A stretch of 64,000 nucleotides of DNA from CTSoil-075 sp042610375 (GTDB taxonomy: Bacteria; Bacillota; Negativicutes; DSM-13327). Numbering within the stretch: the first letter of the stretch is position 1; every line of letters begins with the position of its first letter. Positions 44,745-53,637 of the stretch are shown one piece after another. The position numbers were made by a program, and so were the translations under genes. The stretch spans positions 1 through 64,000 of the forward strand of contig NZ_JBGJZL010000015.1 of NCBI RefSeq assembly GCF_042610375.1, written 5' to 3'. The notes beneath the pieces are model-generated. The model was not told where the DNA came from. It searched no databases and saw nothing but the letters and a program-made list of their open reading frames with translations.

Positions 44745-46517
44745 GTGGAATGGTATCAAATCACTCCGATAACATGGAAACGTTTGATGCTTGCTTTTAT
44801 ACTTATCGGTATTGCCACTACCCTTCGAGTATGGCCATTAGGTCTTCTTGAAAATCGTCTTGCATGGTTAACATTTTATCCAGCGGTAATGCTTGCCGCA
44901 ATCTATGGTGGAGTCGCAGTCGGAATGATCGCTGCTAGTTTATCGTGTTTCATACTTATTTTCTTATGGCCTTTACTTACAACTCATCCTTTTATTAAAG
45001 AACCTGCTGATTGGTTGGGAATGGCCGTGTTTTTTCTGACTTGTACGATGATCTCATTTGTTGCAGAGGCGATGCGACGAGCAAACCTTCGTGCGAAAAA
45101 GGCGCAAGAAGAAGCGCAGATAGCCAATCAAGCAAAAAGTATATTTTTAGCAAATATGAGCCATGAACTTCGCACTCCGCTGAATGCAATTTTAGGATAT
45201 TCACAAATGATGCGCAGAGATGAATGTCTATCTGCTGAACATAAAGAATTCTTAAAGACTATAAATCGCAGTGGAGAACACTTATTGTCACTCATAAATG
45301 ATATTTTGATCATAGCGAAAATTGAGTCCAAGGGTATTGCACTTGAGGCATCTGATTTTAATTTCCATATGTTAATTCAAGAACTTCAAAAAATGTTTCA
45401 GGCTCAAGTTAATGAGAAGAATATAGTATTTAAGATAGCTGGACTTACTGATATGCCAAAATATTTATATGGGGATGAAAAAAAACTACGCATTATTTTG
45501 ATTAATCTTATTGGAAATGCTGTAAAATTCACCCATCGAGGAAGTGTAACTCTTTCCTTGTCTTTTTTTAAAAAAGCATCAGGTCAATCTTGTATTTCGG
45601 TGGTGGTTGAAGATACAGGAGTTGGTATCTCAGAAACGGAGATAACTAAATTATTTAAATATTTTGTACAGACTGAAAGTGGAAAGAAAAGCAAAACTGG
45701 TACTGGATTAGGACTTGCCATAAGTCAGGATTATATTAAACTTATGGGAGGAGAGATTTCAGCAACAAGTTGTATTGATAAAGGAAGTATATTCCACTTT
45801 ACTATTGAGATTGATCTAGGAAAAGAAGAAAGTAATCATGAAAGTCATACCGCAAAATGTGTGATTGGTATTAAAAAAGGATTTCAGATTCCTCGGATAC
45901 TTATTGCAGAAGATATGGAAGAAAATCGATGTCTACTAGTGAAACTTCTTTCGAGCGTTGGCTTTGAAGTGCGAGAAGCCGTTAATGGAAAAGAAGCAGT
46001 TGAAATTTTCAATGAATGGCATCCTGACTTAATATGGATGGATATACGTATGCCTGTAATGGATGGACTAGAAGCAACCAAACTGATTAGAGAGACTAAA
46101 AGTGGGATGGACACAAAAATCGTGGCACTTTCTGCACATGTACTTACGGGAGAAGTGGCCGAAATACTCAATGCTGGCTGTGATGCTTTTGTAGGAAAAC
46201 CTTATCGAGAGAGTGAAATTTTTGAGGTCATGGCAAAAAAACTTAATTTGGAATATGTATATAAGACGATGCATGATGAAGAATCTAATTCTATAACAAC
46301 GGCTAGGATTGATAATGAGCAATTAGAAAAAATGCCTGAACAGCTGCTCATGGAATTTCAAAATTCCGTACTTGCATTGGATAGAGAAAAAATCTTAGAA
46401 ACAATAGGGAAAATGAGTAAAATTGACAATAATCTTGGAATTTCATTGAAAAAACTTGCTGAGAGTATGGACTATACACAATTATTTTCGTTGTCAAAAA
46501 GTAAAAAAATACAATAG
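44745..46517 (+). CDS. Membrane hybrid histidine kinase (TM-HisKA-HATPase-REC)
   Basis: 590 residues. The N-terminal 120 residues hold about four helices of a DUF4118/KdpD-like sensor module. HisKA follows with H140 in MSHELRTPLN, then HATPase_c (NLIGNAVKF, DTGVGI, GTGLGL), and a receiver domain with D433 in WMDIRMPVMDG. A C-terminal stretch of about 100 residues could be a degenerate Hpt-like region, but I see no clear histidine motif. Start is GTG 44745 after TGGAGG. The next gene starts 13 bp later, so the two kinases are co-transcribed. Confidence 0.92.
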   Translation: MEWYQITPITWKRLMLAFILIGIATTLRVWPLGLLENRLAWLTFYPAVMLAAIYGGVAVGMIAASLSCFILIFLWPLLTTHPFIKEPADWLGMAVFFLTCTMISFVAEAMRRANLRAKKAQEEAQIANQAKSIFLANMSHELRTPLNAILGYSQMMRRDECLSAEHKEFLKTINRSGEHLLSLINDILIIAKIESKGIALEASDFNFHMLIQELQKMFQAQVNEKNIVFKIAGLTDMPKYLYGDEKKLRIILINLIGNAVKFTHRGSVTLSLSFFKKASGQSCISVVVEDTGVGISETEITKLFKYFVQTESGKKSKTGTGLGLAISQDYIKLMGGEISATSCIDKGSIFHFTIEIDLGKEESNHESHTAKCVIGIKKGFQIPRILIAEDMEENRCLLVKLLSSVGFEVREAVNGKEAVEIFNEWHPDLIWMDIRMPVMDGLEATKLIRETKSGMDTKIVALSAHVLTGEVAEILNAGCDAFVGKPYRESEIFEVMAKKLNLEYVYKTMHDEESNSITTARIDNEQLEKMPEQLLMEFQNSVLALDREKILETIGKMSKIDNNLGISLKKLAESMDYTQLFSLSKSKKIQ

Positions 46518-46530
46518 AAAGGAGAAAAAT

Positions 46531-48579
46531 ATGATCGACTTTCAAAATGAAGACATTTATTCTGCTGAGATAATGGTTGTAGATGATAATCCAGCTAATT
46601 TAAAATTATTGATAGATATCCTTTCTTCGGAGGGTTATAAAGTTAGACCTGCCAATGGAGGCGATCTAGCATTGCTTTCAGTAGCGGCTAAGGCACCAGA
46701 TCTAATTTTACTCGATATAAAAATGCCTGATATTGATGGATATGAAGTTTGTCGTCGTCTAAAAAAAGAAAAACATAGTTGTGAAATTCCAATTATATTT
46801 ATTAGTGCACTCGATGATGTTGAGGCTAAAGTTAAAAGTTTTGATCTGGGAGGCGTTGATTATATTAGCAAGCCTTTCCAGCCTAAAGAAGTACTGGCTC
46901 GTGTGAAAAATTATCTTCAAATCAAAAAATTACAAATACAGTCAGAGAAAATAAATGCCATGTTGATGGCAGAAATCTCAGAGCGAAAATTAGTTGAAGA
47001 GTCCTTATTCAAAGAGAAAGAACGTTTGAAAATAACGTTGTTATCAGTTGGTGATGGTGTTATTTCTACTGATAATAAAGGTAAAATTGAAATTGTAAAT
47101 GAAGTAGCGCAAGCACTTTTAGGTTGGTCCCAAGACGAGGCAAGTGGAAAGTACTTTGGAGAGGTTGTTCATCTAATCAGTGCAATTACAAGAGATAGAT
47201 GTGAAGATCCGGTGGAAAAAGTAATTCATACGGGGAAAATAATTGGATTGGCTAATCATACTATTTTAATTGCTAAAGATGGCACGGAAAGGCATATCGC
47301 AGATAGTGCAGCACCCATAAAAGATGAAAATGGTGATATAACCGGAGTTATACTTGTATTTAGAGATGTAACAGAGGAAATAAGGAAACAAGAAGAAGTC
47401 ATTAAGTCAAAAGAGGAAACAGCTTTTGCAAATGCGGCAAATACTGCAAAAAGTCAATTCCTTGCCAATATGTCACATGAAATTAGAACGCCGATGAATG
47501 GTTTTCTTGGAATGATTCAAATTATGGAAATGACCGAACTGACACAAGAGCAGAGAGGATATATGAATATTGTTAGGACATCCTCTGACGCACTTTTAAA
47601 GCTCATTAATGACATTCTTGATTATACAAAAATAGAAATAGGAAAAATGAAATTAGAAAAGATAGTTTTTAATTTTTCAAAGATGGTCAGTGATGTAGTT
47701 AGTTTATTTAAGTCGTCGGCTATTGGAAAAGGACTAATTATGGAAGTTTCTATCCAAAAAGATGTTCCTGATCATTTTATCGGTGATCCTTTCCGTCTAA
47801 GACAAATCCTTTCGAATTTGATGGGTAATGCTGTTAAATTCACAAATAAAGGACGAATTGATATTTTAATCAGAATGGTGGAAGTGCGAAGTAATAACGA
47901 AGTTAAACTCGAATTTGCTGTTAAAGATACTGGAATTGGAATACCTGATGATAAAATTGATGATCTTTTTAAAAGTTTTAGTCAAGTTGACAACTCGAAT
48001 ATTCGTAAATATGGCGGAAGTGGACTAGGACTTGCCATCTCTAAAAATTTGGTGGAATTGATGGCAGGAGAAATTTGGGTGGATAGCAAAAAAGATGAAG
48101 GAAGTAACTTCTGCTTTACATGTGTTTTGGAGAGTATTCATGTAAAACAAGATTTCCCAGAGCCATCAGTAAAGAAAATGATAGAGGGTCAAGTGAAAAA
48201 TGAGTTAAAAATTCTCCTAGCTGAAGATGATCCTGTAAGCCAGATGGTACTAGAGCAATTATCAGGACGAAAAGGTTGGCAGGTTATTCTTTGTGAAAAT
48301 GGAACAGAAGCATTTGATAGATATCGGAAAGAAAATTTTGATATCGTGATTATGGATTGCCAAATGCCTGTCTTAGATGGATATAAAGCAACGAGAGCAA
48401 TACGACAATTAGAGCGTCAGAGAGAGACGCACACGCCGATTATTGCTATGACTGCCTATGCATTACAGGGTGATAGAGAAAAATGTATTGAAGCGGGAAT
48501 GGATGATTACTTGACTAAGCCAATTAATGCACATGAATTTTATGCAGCTGTGGAGCGATGGACAAAAAAGAAAATATAA
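46531..48579 (+). CDS. Cytoplasmic hybrid histidine kinase (REC-PAS-HisKA-HATPase-REC)
   Basis: 682 residues. Order: receiver (about 10-125, LILLDIKMPDIDG), PAS with PAC (about 165-295), HisKA with H316 in MSHEIRTPMN, HATPase_c (NLMGNAVKF, DTGIGIP, GSGLGLAIS), then a second receiver with D609 in IMDCQMPVLDG. No membrane segment. The leading receiver probably accepts phosphate from the preceding membrane kinase. No DNA-binding or GGDEF output is encoded beside them. The start at 46531 has AAAGGAG; the in-frame ATG at 46456 overlaps the previous gene and is unlikely. Confidence 0.93.
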   Translation: MIDFQNEDIYSAEIMVVDDNPANLKLLIDILSSEGYKVRPANGGDLALLSVAAKAPDLILLDIKMPDIDGYEVCRRLKKEKHSCEIPIIFISALDDVEAKVKSFDLGGVDYISKPFQPKEVLARVKNYLQIKKLQIQSEKINAMLMAEISERKLVEESLFKEKERLKITLLSVGDGVISTDNKGKIEIVNEVAQALLGWSQDEASGKYFGEVVHLISAITRDRCEDPVEKVIHTGKIIGLANHTILIAKDGTERHIADSAAPIKDENGDITGVILVFRDVTEEIRKQEEVIKSKEETAFANAANTAKSQFLANMSHEIRTPMNGFLGMIQIMEMTELTQEQRGYMNIVRTSSDALLKLINDILDYTKIEIGKMKLEKIVFNFSKMVSDVVSLFKSSAIGKGLIMEVSIQKDVPDHFIGDPFRLRQILSNLMGNAVKFTNKGRIDILIRMVEVRSNNEVKLEFAVKDTGIGIPDDKIDDLFKSFSQVDNSNIRKYGGSGLGLAISKNLVELMAGEIWVDSKKDEGSNFCFTCVLESIHVKQDFPEPSVKKMIEGQVKNELKILLAEDDPVSQMVLEQLSGRKGWQVILCENGTEAFDRYRKENFDIVIMDCQMPVLDGYKATRAIRQLERQRETHTPIIAMTAYALQGDREKCIEAGMDDYLTKPINAHEFYAAVERWTKKKI

Positions 48580-48585
48580 ATGTAA

Positions 48586-48631
48586 GAAATTGAATGCCCT
48601 TTTGCCAGTTTACAAAAGGGCATTCAATTTC
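48586..48631 (+). terminator. Hairpin terminator after the kinase pair
   Basis: A 19-bp perfect stem GAAATTGAATGCCCTTTTG / CAAAAGGGCATTCAATTTC with an 8-nt loop. The following sequence (GTTAAATAAT) has only a weak U-tract. Confidence 0.8.
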
Positions 48632-48737
48632 GTTAAATAATGGGAAGAGATTGTCAGATAGAAAGTTATTTTGTAAGATATAGATATGATTATAACTTAG
48701 AAGTAAGATAATATTTTTCCAGACAGGGGATGAAACA

Positions 48738-50099
48738 ATGAGTAAAGTCTTAAGGTACATTCATATAATTGTCCTTGTTATTTTATTGATGCTACCAGCG
48801 ATAGGAAATGCTGGGGCGTTGGAGGAATATGAAGAAGCCCATAAACTATACTTGGCAGCAGCGGCCTGTACAGCTGTATATAGTGATCGGGTCGGTAGTA
48901 TTGCTCGTGATGCGTTGGAACAGGATGGTTGGAAGATTGAATCTTATGTGGGAAGAAGTAGCCAGGTAGACGCAAGGTTTTTAGTGGCTAAGAAAATTCA
49001 GCCAGGGACTACGGTACCCTTCTATTTACTTGCGGCAGTCGGTACAGAAAATATAAAAGATATCAAGGCTGATTTAAGAGTCGGGAAAGTTTATTTTGCT
49101 GGAAAAACGCCGGAAGAATTTACAGCAAATGCCCAGCGCAAAGATATGCCTGATAGTGTTCCTAAGGTACATGAAGGGTTTAATCAATATGTTCAGGCAA
49201 GTTTAGCAGCGCAAGTGCATGAGGAAGTAGGCAATGCTCAAAAGCCGTTATTAGACGTATTATTAGAGAATAAGGAAAGAAAAGTCTATCTTGTAGGGCA
49301 TAGTTTAGGTGGGGCTGGAGTTACTTTAGGAGGAGCAAGGCTTTTAGATATGGGGGTCAGAAGTGAACAGGTGGAAGTGATTACTTTTGGTGCGCCTGCA
49401 GTCGGAAATAAGGCTTTTCGTCAACGATTTGATCCCATTTTAAATGTAACTCGTGTTGTAATGAAGGGCGACCCTATTACGCAAGTATTGCAAAAGTTGG
49501 TAGGGGGCTATGAACAGTTTGGTCAGGAAATCCGTTGGAAAGCGCCAGAAGGAGAAATGTCTGATTCACATCAAATTACATCATATTTAGATTTAGCGAT
49601 TAAAAACTACTATCAGAAAAGGCAACAGGCTGTGCTGACAGGAGAATTTTCATTAGCAAATGAAGCGGTAGGGACTGCTGAAGTGCCAAGAGTATATGTA
49701 GCACAATTAAAAAATAATTTGCCAGAGGAATTACAAGAAGAGTTTCTTTATATGAGAGAAGCTCTTGAAGATGAATACCGGTCAATGTTACCAGGATATG
49801 TTTTAGGTATTACAGATGAAGGGAAAGATGTATTTCAGAAAGCCCTTGCTTTAGGATGCAAATGGGTAGTGGTTCCTGAGATTCAGGCTTATAAAATTAA
49901 AAATGAAAAGGATTGTTTTTATATTACCTTAAATCAAGGGGTATATCGTGCAGATAGTGGTGAGATTCTTAATGCTGCAAGTTATGGGAGCAGTACGCGG
50001 AACCTCACCTCTCTTGAAGCTTTGATTCATGATGCTAAAACGATGGGGCATGACAGACATGATTGGCTGATCTCTTCTCAAAAGAAAGAAGAACAATAA
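48738..50099 (+). CDS. Secreted class 3 lipase family protein
   Basis: 453 residues. A signal peptide (hydrophobic about 9-23, cut near GNAGA) precedes an alpha/beta-hydrolase domain with the lipase motif GHSLGG (about residue 190), ITFGAPAVGN, and a downstream DPITQV aspartate region. A second C-terminal part (about 310-450) is rich in charged residues and of unknown role. Class 3 lipases cleave acylglycerols or phospholipids. Expected location is the periplasm or outside. Followed by a strong hairpin. Confidence 0.85.
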   Translation: MSKVLRYIHIIVLVILLMLPAIGNAGALEEYEEAHKLYLAAAACTAVYSDRVGSIARDALEQDGWKIESYVGRSSQVDARFLVAKKIQPGTTVPFYLLAAVGTENIKDIKADLRVGKVYFAGKTPEEFTANAQRKDMPDSVPKVHEGFNQYVQASLAAQVHEEVGNAQKPLLDVLLENKERKVYLVGHSLGGAGVTLGGARLLDMGVRSEQVEVITFGAPAVGNKAFRQRFDPILNVTRVVMKGDPITQVLQKLVGGYEQFGQEIRWKAPEGEMSDSHQITSYLDLAIKNYYQKRQQAVLTGEFSLANEAVGTAEVPRVYVAQLKNNLPEELQEEFLYMREALEDEYRSMLPGYVLGITDEGKDVFQKALALGCKWVVVPEIQAYKIKNEKDCFYITLNQGVYRADSGEILNAASYGSSTRNLTSLEALIHDAKTMGHDRHDWLISSQKKEEQ

Positions 50100-50102
50100 T
50101 TG

Positions 50103-50163
50103 TTTAAACAGCCCCCTTGTAATTGGAATGTTAGAAAAGTCCAATACAAGGGGGCTGTTTAAA
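50103..50163. terminator. Bidirectional hairpin between lipase and DeoR gene
   Basis: Perfect 19-bp arms 50103-50121 and 50145-50163 (with CAGCCCCCTTG and CAAGGGGGCTG), extended inward by TTGGA/TCCAA. It lies between convergent stop codons. The GGGGCTGTT core also occurs in the 58-bp element at 43515-43572. Confidence 0.85.
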
Positions 50164-50182
50164 GTTTGGTTTAAGAGATTTT

Positions 50183-50944
50183 TTATTCAGCTAAGATGAG
50201 TTTAGTTGTGGTTTTTTTAAAACGATTTGCAGTATTTTTATTTAAATATGGGTCGGTAATAATATAGTTGATTTTATTGAGTGGTACAATACTTATGGTG
50301 ACATCTCGATCAAATTTACTACTATCTGCTGCAACGAATACTTCTTTTGATCGTTCAATAATTGTTTTTCTTGTCACTGCTTCTTGCATATTAAAATCGG
50401 AGACGCCATTTTCTACTGTAATACCTCCAGCGCAGATAAAGCTCTTTTGAATATTCAATTGAGAAAAGTTGAAGATATAATCATAAGTAACGATTGAACG
50501 TTCATTATGTCTGATCTTTCCTCCAATGATAATAATCTCAAAATCAGTACTCATCAACTCGTTGACTACGGGGATAGAGTTTGTAATGATTGTGAGATTT
50601 TTTTTATTCGTGAGATATTTGGCAATGTGATATGTTGTGGAACCGCTATCGATAAAAATAAAATCCCCATCATTAATAAATTCGCAGCATTTTTCTCCAA
50701 TAAGTTCTTTCTCGGATAGGTTATTTACCATTCGTCTTTCCATAGTAGGTTCGGAAAAAGTAGAATTCTTAATTTTGGCTCCTCCATATACCTTTTGAAT
50801 GTTGCCTTGTTTTTCTAAAATGGTTAAGTCTCTTCGTACCGTCTCGATGGATATTTTAAAATCACTCATTAATTCGGGAATTGTAATAACGTCTTTGACT
50901 AACAACTGGTCTAAGATTTTTTTTTGTCTTTCGCTTGGTAACAT
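50183..50944 (-). CDS. DeoR/GlpR-family repressor of the phosphonate operon
   Basis: 253 residues. An N-terminal winged helix (PSERQKKILDQLLVKDVITIPELMSDF, with SIETVRRDLTILEKQG) is followed by a DeoR C-terminal sensor domain (IFIDSGSTTYHIAKYL, TNSIPVVNEL, DSSKFDRD). Such domains bind phosphorylated or related small effectors. Divergent from the 2-AEP operon, it is its likely regulator. The start at 50944 follows AAGGATGG; the in-frame upstream ATGs lack a site. Confidence 0.9.
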   Translation of the reverse strand: MLPSERQKKILDQLLVKDVITIPELMSDFKISIETVRRDLTILEKQGNIQKVYGGAKIKNSTFSEPTMERRMVNNLSEKELIGEKCCEFINDGDFIFIDSGSTTYHIAKYLTNKKNLTIITNSIPVVNELMSTDFEIIIIGGKIRHNERSIVTYDYIFNFSQLNIQKSFICAGGITVENGVSDFNMQEAVTRKTIIERSKEVFVAADSSKFDRDVTISIVPLNKINYIITDPYLNKNTANRFKKTTTKLILAE

Positions 50945-51000
50945 GAATACCATCCTTATTAAATATAATCGGTTAGTATATACAAAGTGTATCGCAGAAG

Positions 51001-51071
51001 ATGACAATATTCAAGTTTTATTTAAATGATATTGTAATAATATTGTCATTAGATAGTATTTAGTATATAAA
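51001..51071 (+). promoter_or_regulatory. Promoter and operator of the phosphonate operon
   Basis: ATGACAATATT (51001-51011) and AATATTGTCAT (51039-51049) form an 11-bp perfect inverted repeat, with a third partial copy (ATGATATTGTAAT, about 51026-51038) between them. The right arm overlaps a TTGTCA -35 (51043-51048), which lies 17 bp before TATAAA (51066-51071). A repressor bound there would block the promoter. Confidence 0.65.
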
Positions 51072-51222
51072 GATATGGTAATGAAATGATCATTTATAAA
51101 GTCGTTTTAACAAGATCTTAACAAAGCCCTAACATAAGTATACCGTAAGGCGTGTATAGTGAAGATGTGAGGATTGGTGTAAGCCAATATTTTCTTTATA
51201 AAAATGATAGGGGGTGAATGTT

Positions 51223-51975
51223 TTGCTAGAATTAAAAAAAATCAGGAAACAATTTGATGGAAAAGTAGTGTTAGATGGAATTGATCTTGAAATTGCCAAT
51301 GGTGAGATTGTTTCTATGCTCGGACCTAGCGGAAGTGGCAAAACCACATTGCTTAATATTATATTAGGTTTAACCCGAATGGATAGCGGAACAATCATTT
51401 TTAATGGCAAAGATATCAGCAAGGTTTCAATGAAAGAACGTGGATTTAACATTGTTTTTCAAGATTATGCCCTTTTTCCCAATCTTAATGCGTATAAAAA
51501 TATTATTTATGGGTTGAAAAATAAGCCTGATTTAATGAGTCAAGAAGAACTTGATGGACTAATTGATTTTTTGGAGTTAGAACCTCATTTATCGAAAAAA
51601 ATTGATCAGCTTTCAGGTGGGCAAAAGCAACGGGTAGCACTCGCTCGGACTTTAGCTACAAAGCCTAAGATACTCCTCTTAGATGAACCCTTAAGTGCTC
51701 TCGATGGTGTCATAAAAGAAACGATTAAGGATCGAATTAAAGCCATTACCAAAGAGTATCATTTGACCACGATTATCGTAACCCATGACCCGGAAGAAGC
51801 TTTAACAATGTCTGACAAAGTATTAATCATTGATAAAGGCCAAGTTTCTCAATTTGGTACACCAAAGCAAGTGATTCATCAACCGAAGAATAACTTTGTA
51901 GAAGAGTTTATATTGGGACAACTCAGAATAAAAAGAGATAACATTTATCATTTATTCGAAGGTTGCCATGCTTAA
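51223..51975 (+). CDS. ABC transporter ATPase, 2-aminoethylphosphonate uptake
   Basis: About 250 residues. Walker A GPSGSGKT, Q-loop FQDYALFPN, signature LSGGQKQR, Walker B ILLLDEP and the switch histidine in THDPEEA are all present. Partner permease and binding genes follow directly with an 8-bp overlap. Start TTG 51223 lies six bases after AGGGGGTG; GTG 51214 is in frame but overlaps that site. Substrate inferred from phnW/phnX downstream. Confidence 0.9.
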   Translation: MLELKKIRKQFDGKVVLDGIDLEIANGEIVSMLGPSGSGKTTLLNIILGLTRMDSGTIIFNGKDISKVSMKERGFNIVFQDYALFPNLNAYKNIIYGLKNKPDLMSQEELDGLIDFLELEPHLSKKIDQLSGGQKQRVALARTLATKPKILLLDEPLSALDGVIKETIKDRIKAITKEYHLTTIIVTHDPEEALTMSDKVLIIDKGQVSQFGTPKQVIHQPKNNFVEEFILGQLRIKRDNIYHLFEGCHA

Positions 51976-53602
51976 ACAAGGATCAGAAACAAAGTTTATT
52001 TATACTACGGTTGGACTTTTTTTTATGATTTTTCTTTTTGCTCCTTTACTGACATTATTAATAAATTCTTTTAAAAGTGGAAATGGTCTAGGGTTTTTCA
52101 ATTATATTTCAGTGATTGGTGATAAGGATGTTTTAGTAGCCATCAAAAATAGTATCTATATTTCAACTCTTACTGCCATGATCACAACTATTTTGGCTTT
52201 TATTCTGGCTTATGCCGTACATTGTACAAACATATATAAGCCTGTTAAAAGATTTATAAAAGTTGGAATTCTAATTCCCATGTTGTTGCCTACAATTACC
52301 TATGGCTTTGCCATTATCTATTCTTTTGGAAAACAAGGTTTATTAACTCAACTTTTTGGCAGAGAATTGTTGTCTATTTATGGAATGAATGGACTTCTAA
52401 TCGGATATGTGATTTATACCTTACCTTCAGCATTTTTGTTGATTAACAATTCTTTCGGATATATTGATAAGAAATTCATGATTGTTTCAACATTGATGGG
52501 GGACGGCGCTTTAAGAAGTTTTACAAATACAATTATTCGTCCGCTCATTGGTACATTAGGAGGCGCATTTGTAGTATCGTTCATATTAAGTTTCACTGAC
52601 TTTGGAATACCCGCTTCTGTGGGCGGGACCTATAGTGTGGTTGCAACTCTACTCTATCAAGTGATGTTAGGCACGATTCCAAATTTTAATAGTGGTTCTG
52701 CCATTGCTATGCTTATGTTAATACCTGCAATATTTGGAGTTTTATTCTTAAATTACCTTGAAAGATTTAATTTTCATTATGATAAAGTAAGTCAAACAGA
52801 ACTCTTTAAAAATAGGATGCGTGATAGTTGTTTGGCTGGTATATCTCTGAGTATAATCCTAGGAATGATACTCATTTTTCTAGTTATGTTTATTACACCA
52901 TTTGTAAATAACTTTCCCTATGATATGGGATTTACCACTCGATTTTTTAAGGACACGCTTTTTTCTACAACCCTACTCAATGTATATGAAAACTCATTAT
53001 TCGTAGCCATTACTTCGGCAGTCTTCGGAACGTTTATTTCTTATGGTTCAGCTATTATTAGTGTTCGTACTCAGATGAGTCAAAAAATGAAAATGAGCAT
53101 TGATATTTTCTCTATGACAACGAATACTGTGCCAGGAATGGTGCTCGGACTATCCTATTTGCTTCTTTTTAATGGGAGTGATTTAAAAGGAACATTTGCC
53201 ATCATCATTATTTGCAATATTGTACATTTTTTTACAACTCCTTATCTTATGGCAAAAAATTCTCTTTCCAAAATGAATCCAGCCTGGGAGATCACGGGAG
53301 AGTTAATGGGCGACACTTGGTTCAAGACCATCATGAGAGTGATTGTTCCAAATTCCATATCAACTTTAGTAGAAATGTTTGGTTACTATTTTATCAATTC
53401 GATGGTTACAATTAGTGCAGTTATTTTTTTAGTTACGGCACGCACTTCAGTTGTAACGAGCAAAATAAAAGAACTTCAACATTTTGCTAGTTTTAATGAA
53501 ATCTTTGTATTATCCATACTGATTTTTAGCACTAATCTATGTATGAAATTTTGTAGTGAGCTTTTGAATAAAAAGCTATCATTCACGCACCAACGTGGAT
53601 GA
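51968..53602 (+). CDS. ABC transporter permease, fused two-domain type (2-AEP)
   Basis: 544 residues with about twelve helices. Two homologous halves each carry a permease EAA-type loop: near STLMGDGALRSF and near GELMGDTWFKTI. The fusion of both permease domains is typical of FbpB-like and 2-AEP transporters. Forms the inner-membrane channel with the preceding ATPase and the following lipoprotein. Confidence 0.9.
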   Translation: MLKQGSETKFIYTTVGLFFMIFLFAPLLTLLINSFKSGNGLGFFNYISVIGDKDVLVAIKNSIYISTLTAMITTILAFILAYAVHCTNIYKPVKRFIKVGILIPMLLPTITYGFAIIYSFGKQGLLTQLFGRELLSIYGMNGLLIGYVIYTLPSAFLLINNSFGYIDKKFMIVSTLMGDGALRSFTNTIIRPLIGTLGGAFVVSFILSFTDFGIPASVGGTYSVVATLLYQVMLGTIPNFNSGSAIAMLMLIPAIFGVLFLNYLERFNFHYDKVSQTELFKNRMRDSCLAGISLSIILGMILIFLVMFITPFVNNFPYDMGFTTRFFKDTLFSTTLLNVYENSLFVAITSAVFGTFISYGSAIISVRTQMSQKMKMSIDIFSMTTNTVPGMVLGLSYLLLFNGSDLKGTFAIIIICNIVHFFTTPYLMAKNSLSKMNPAWEITGELMGDTWFKTIMRVIVPNSISTLVEMFGYYFINSMVTISAVIFLVTARTSVVTSKIKELQHFASFNEIFVLSILIFSTNLCMKFCSELLNKKLSFTHQRG

Positions 53603-53637
53603 AATGATAAATTAAATAAAAGGGAGATATGTACAGT

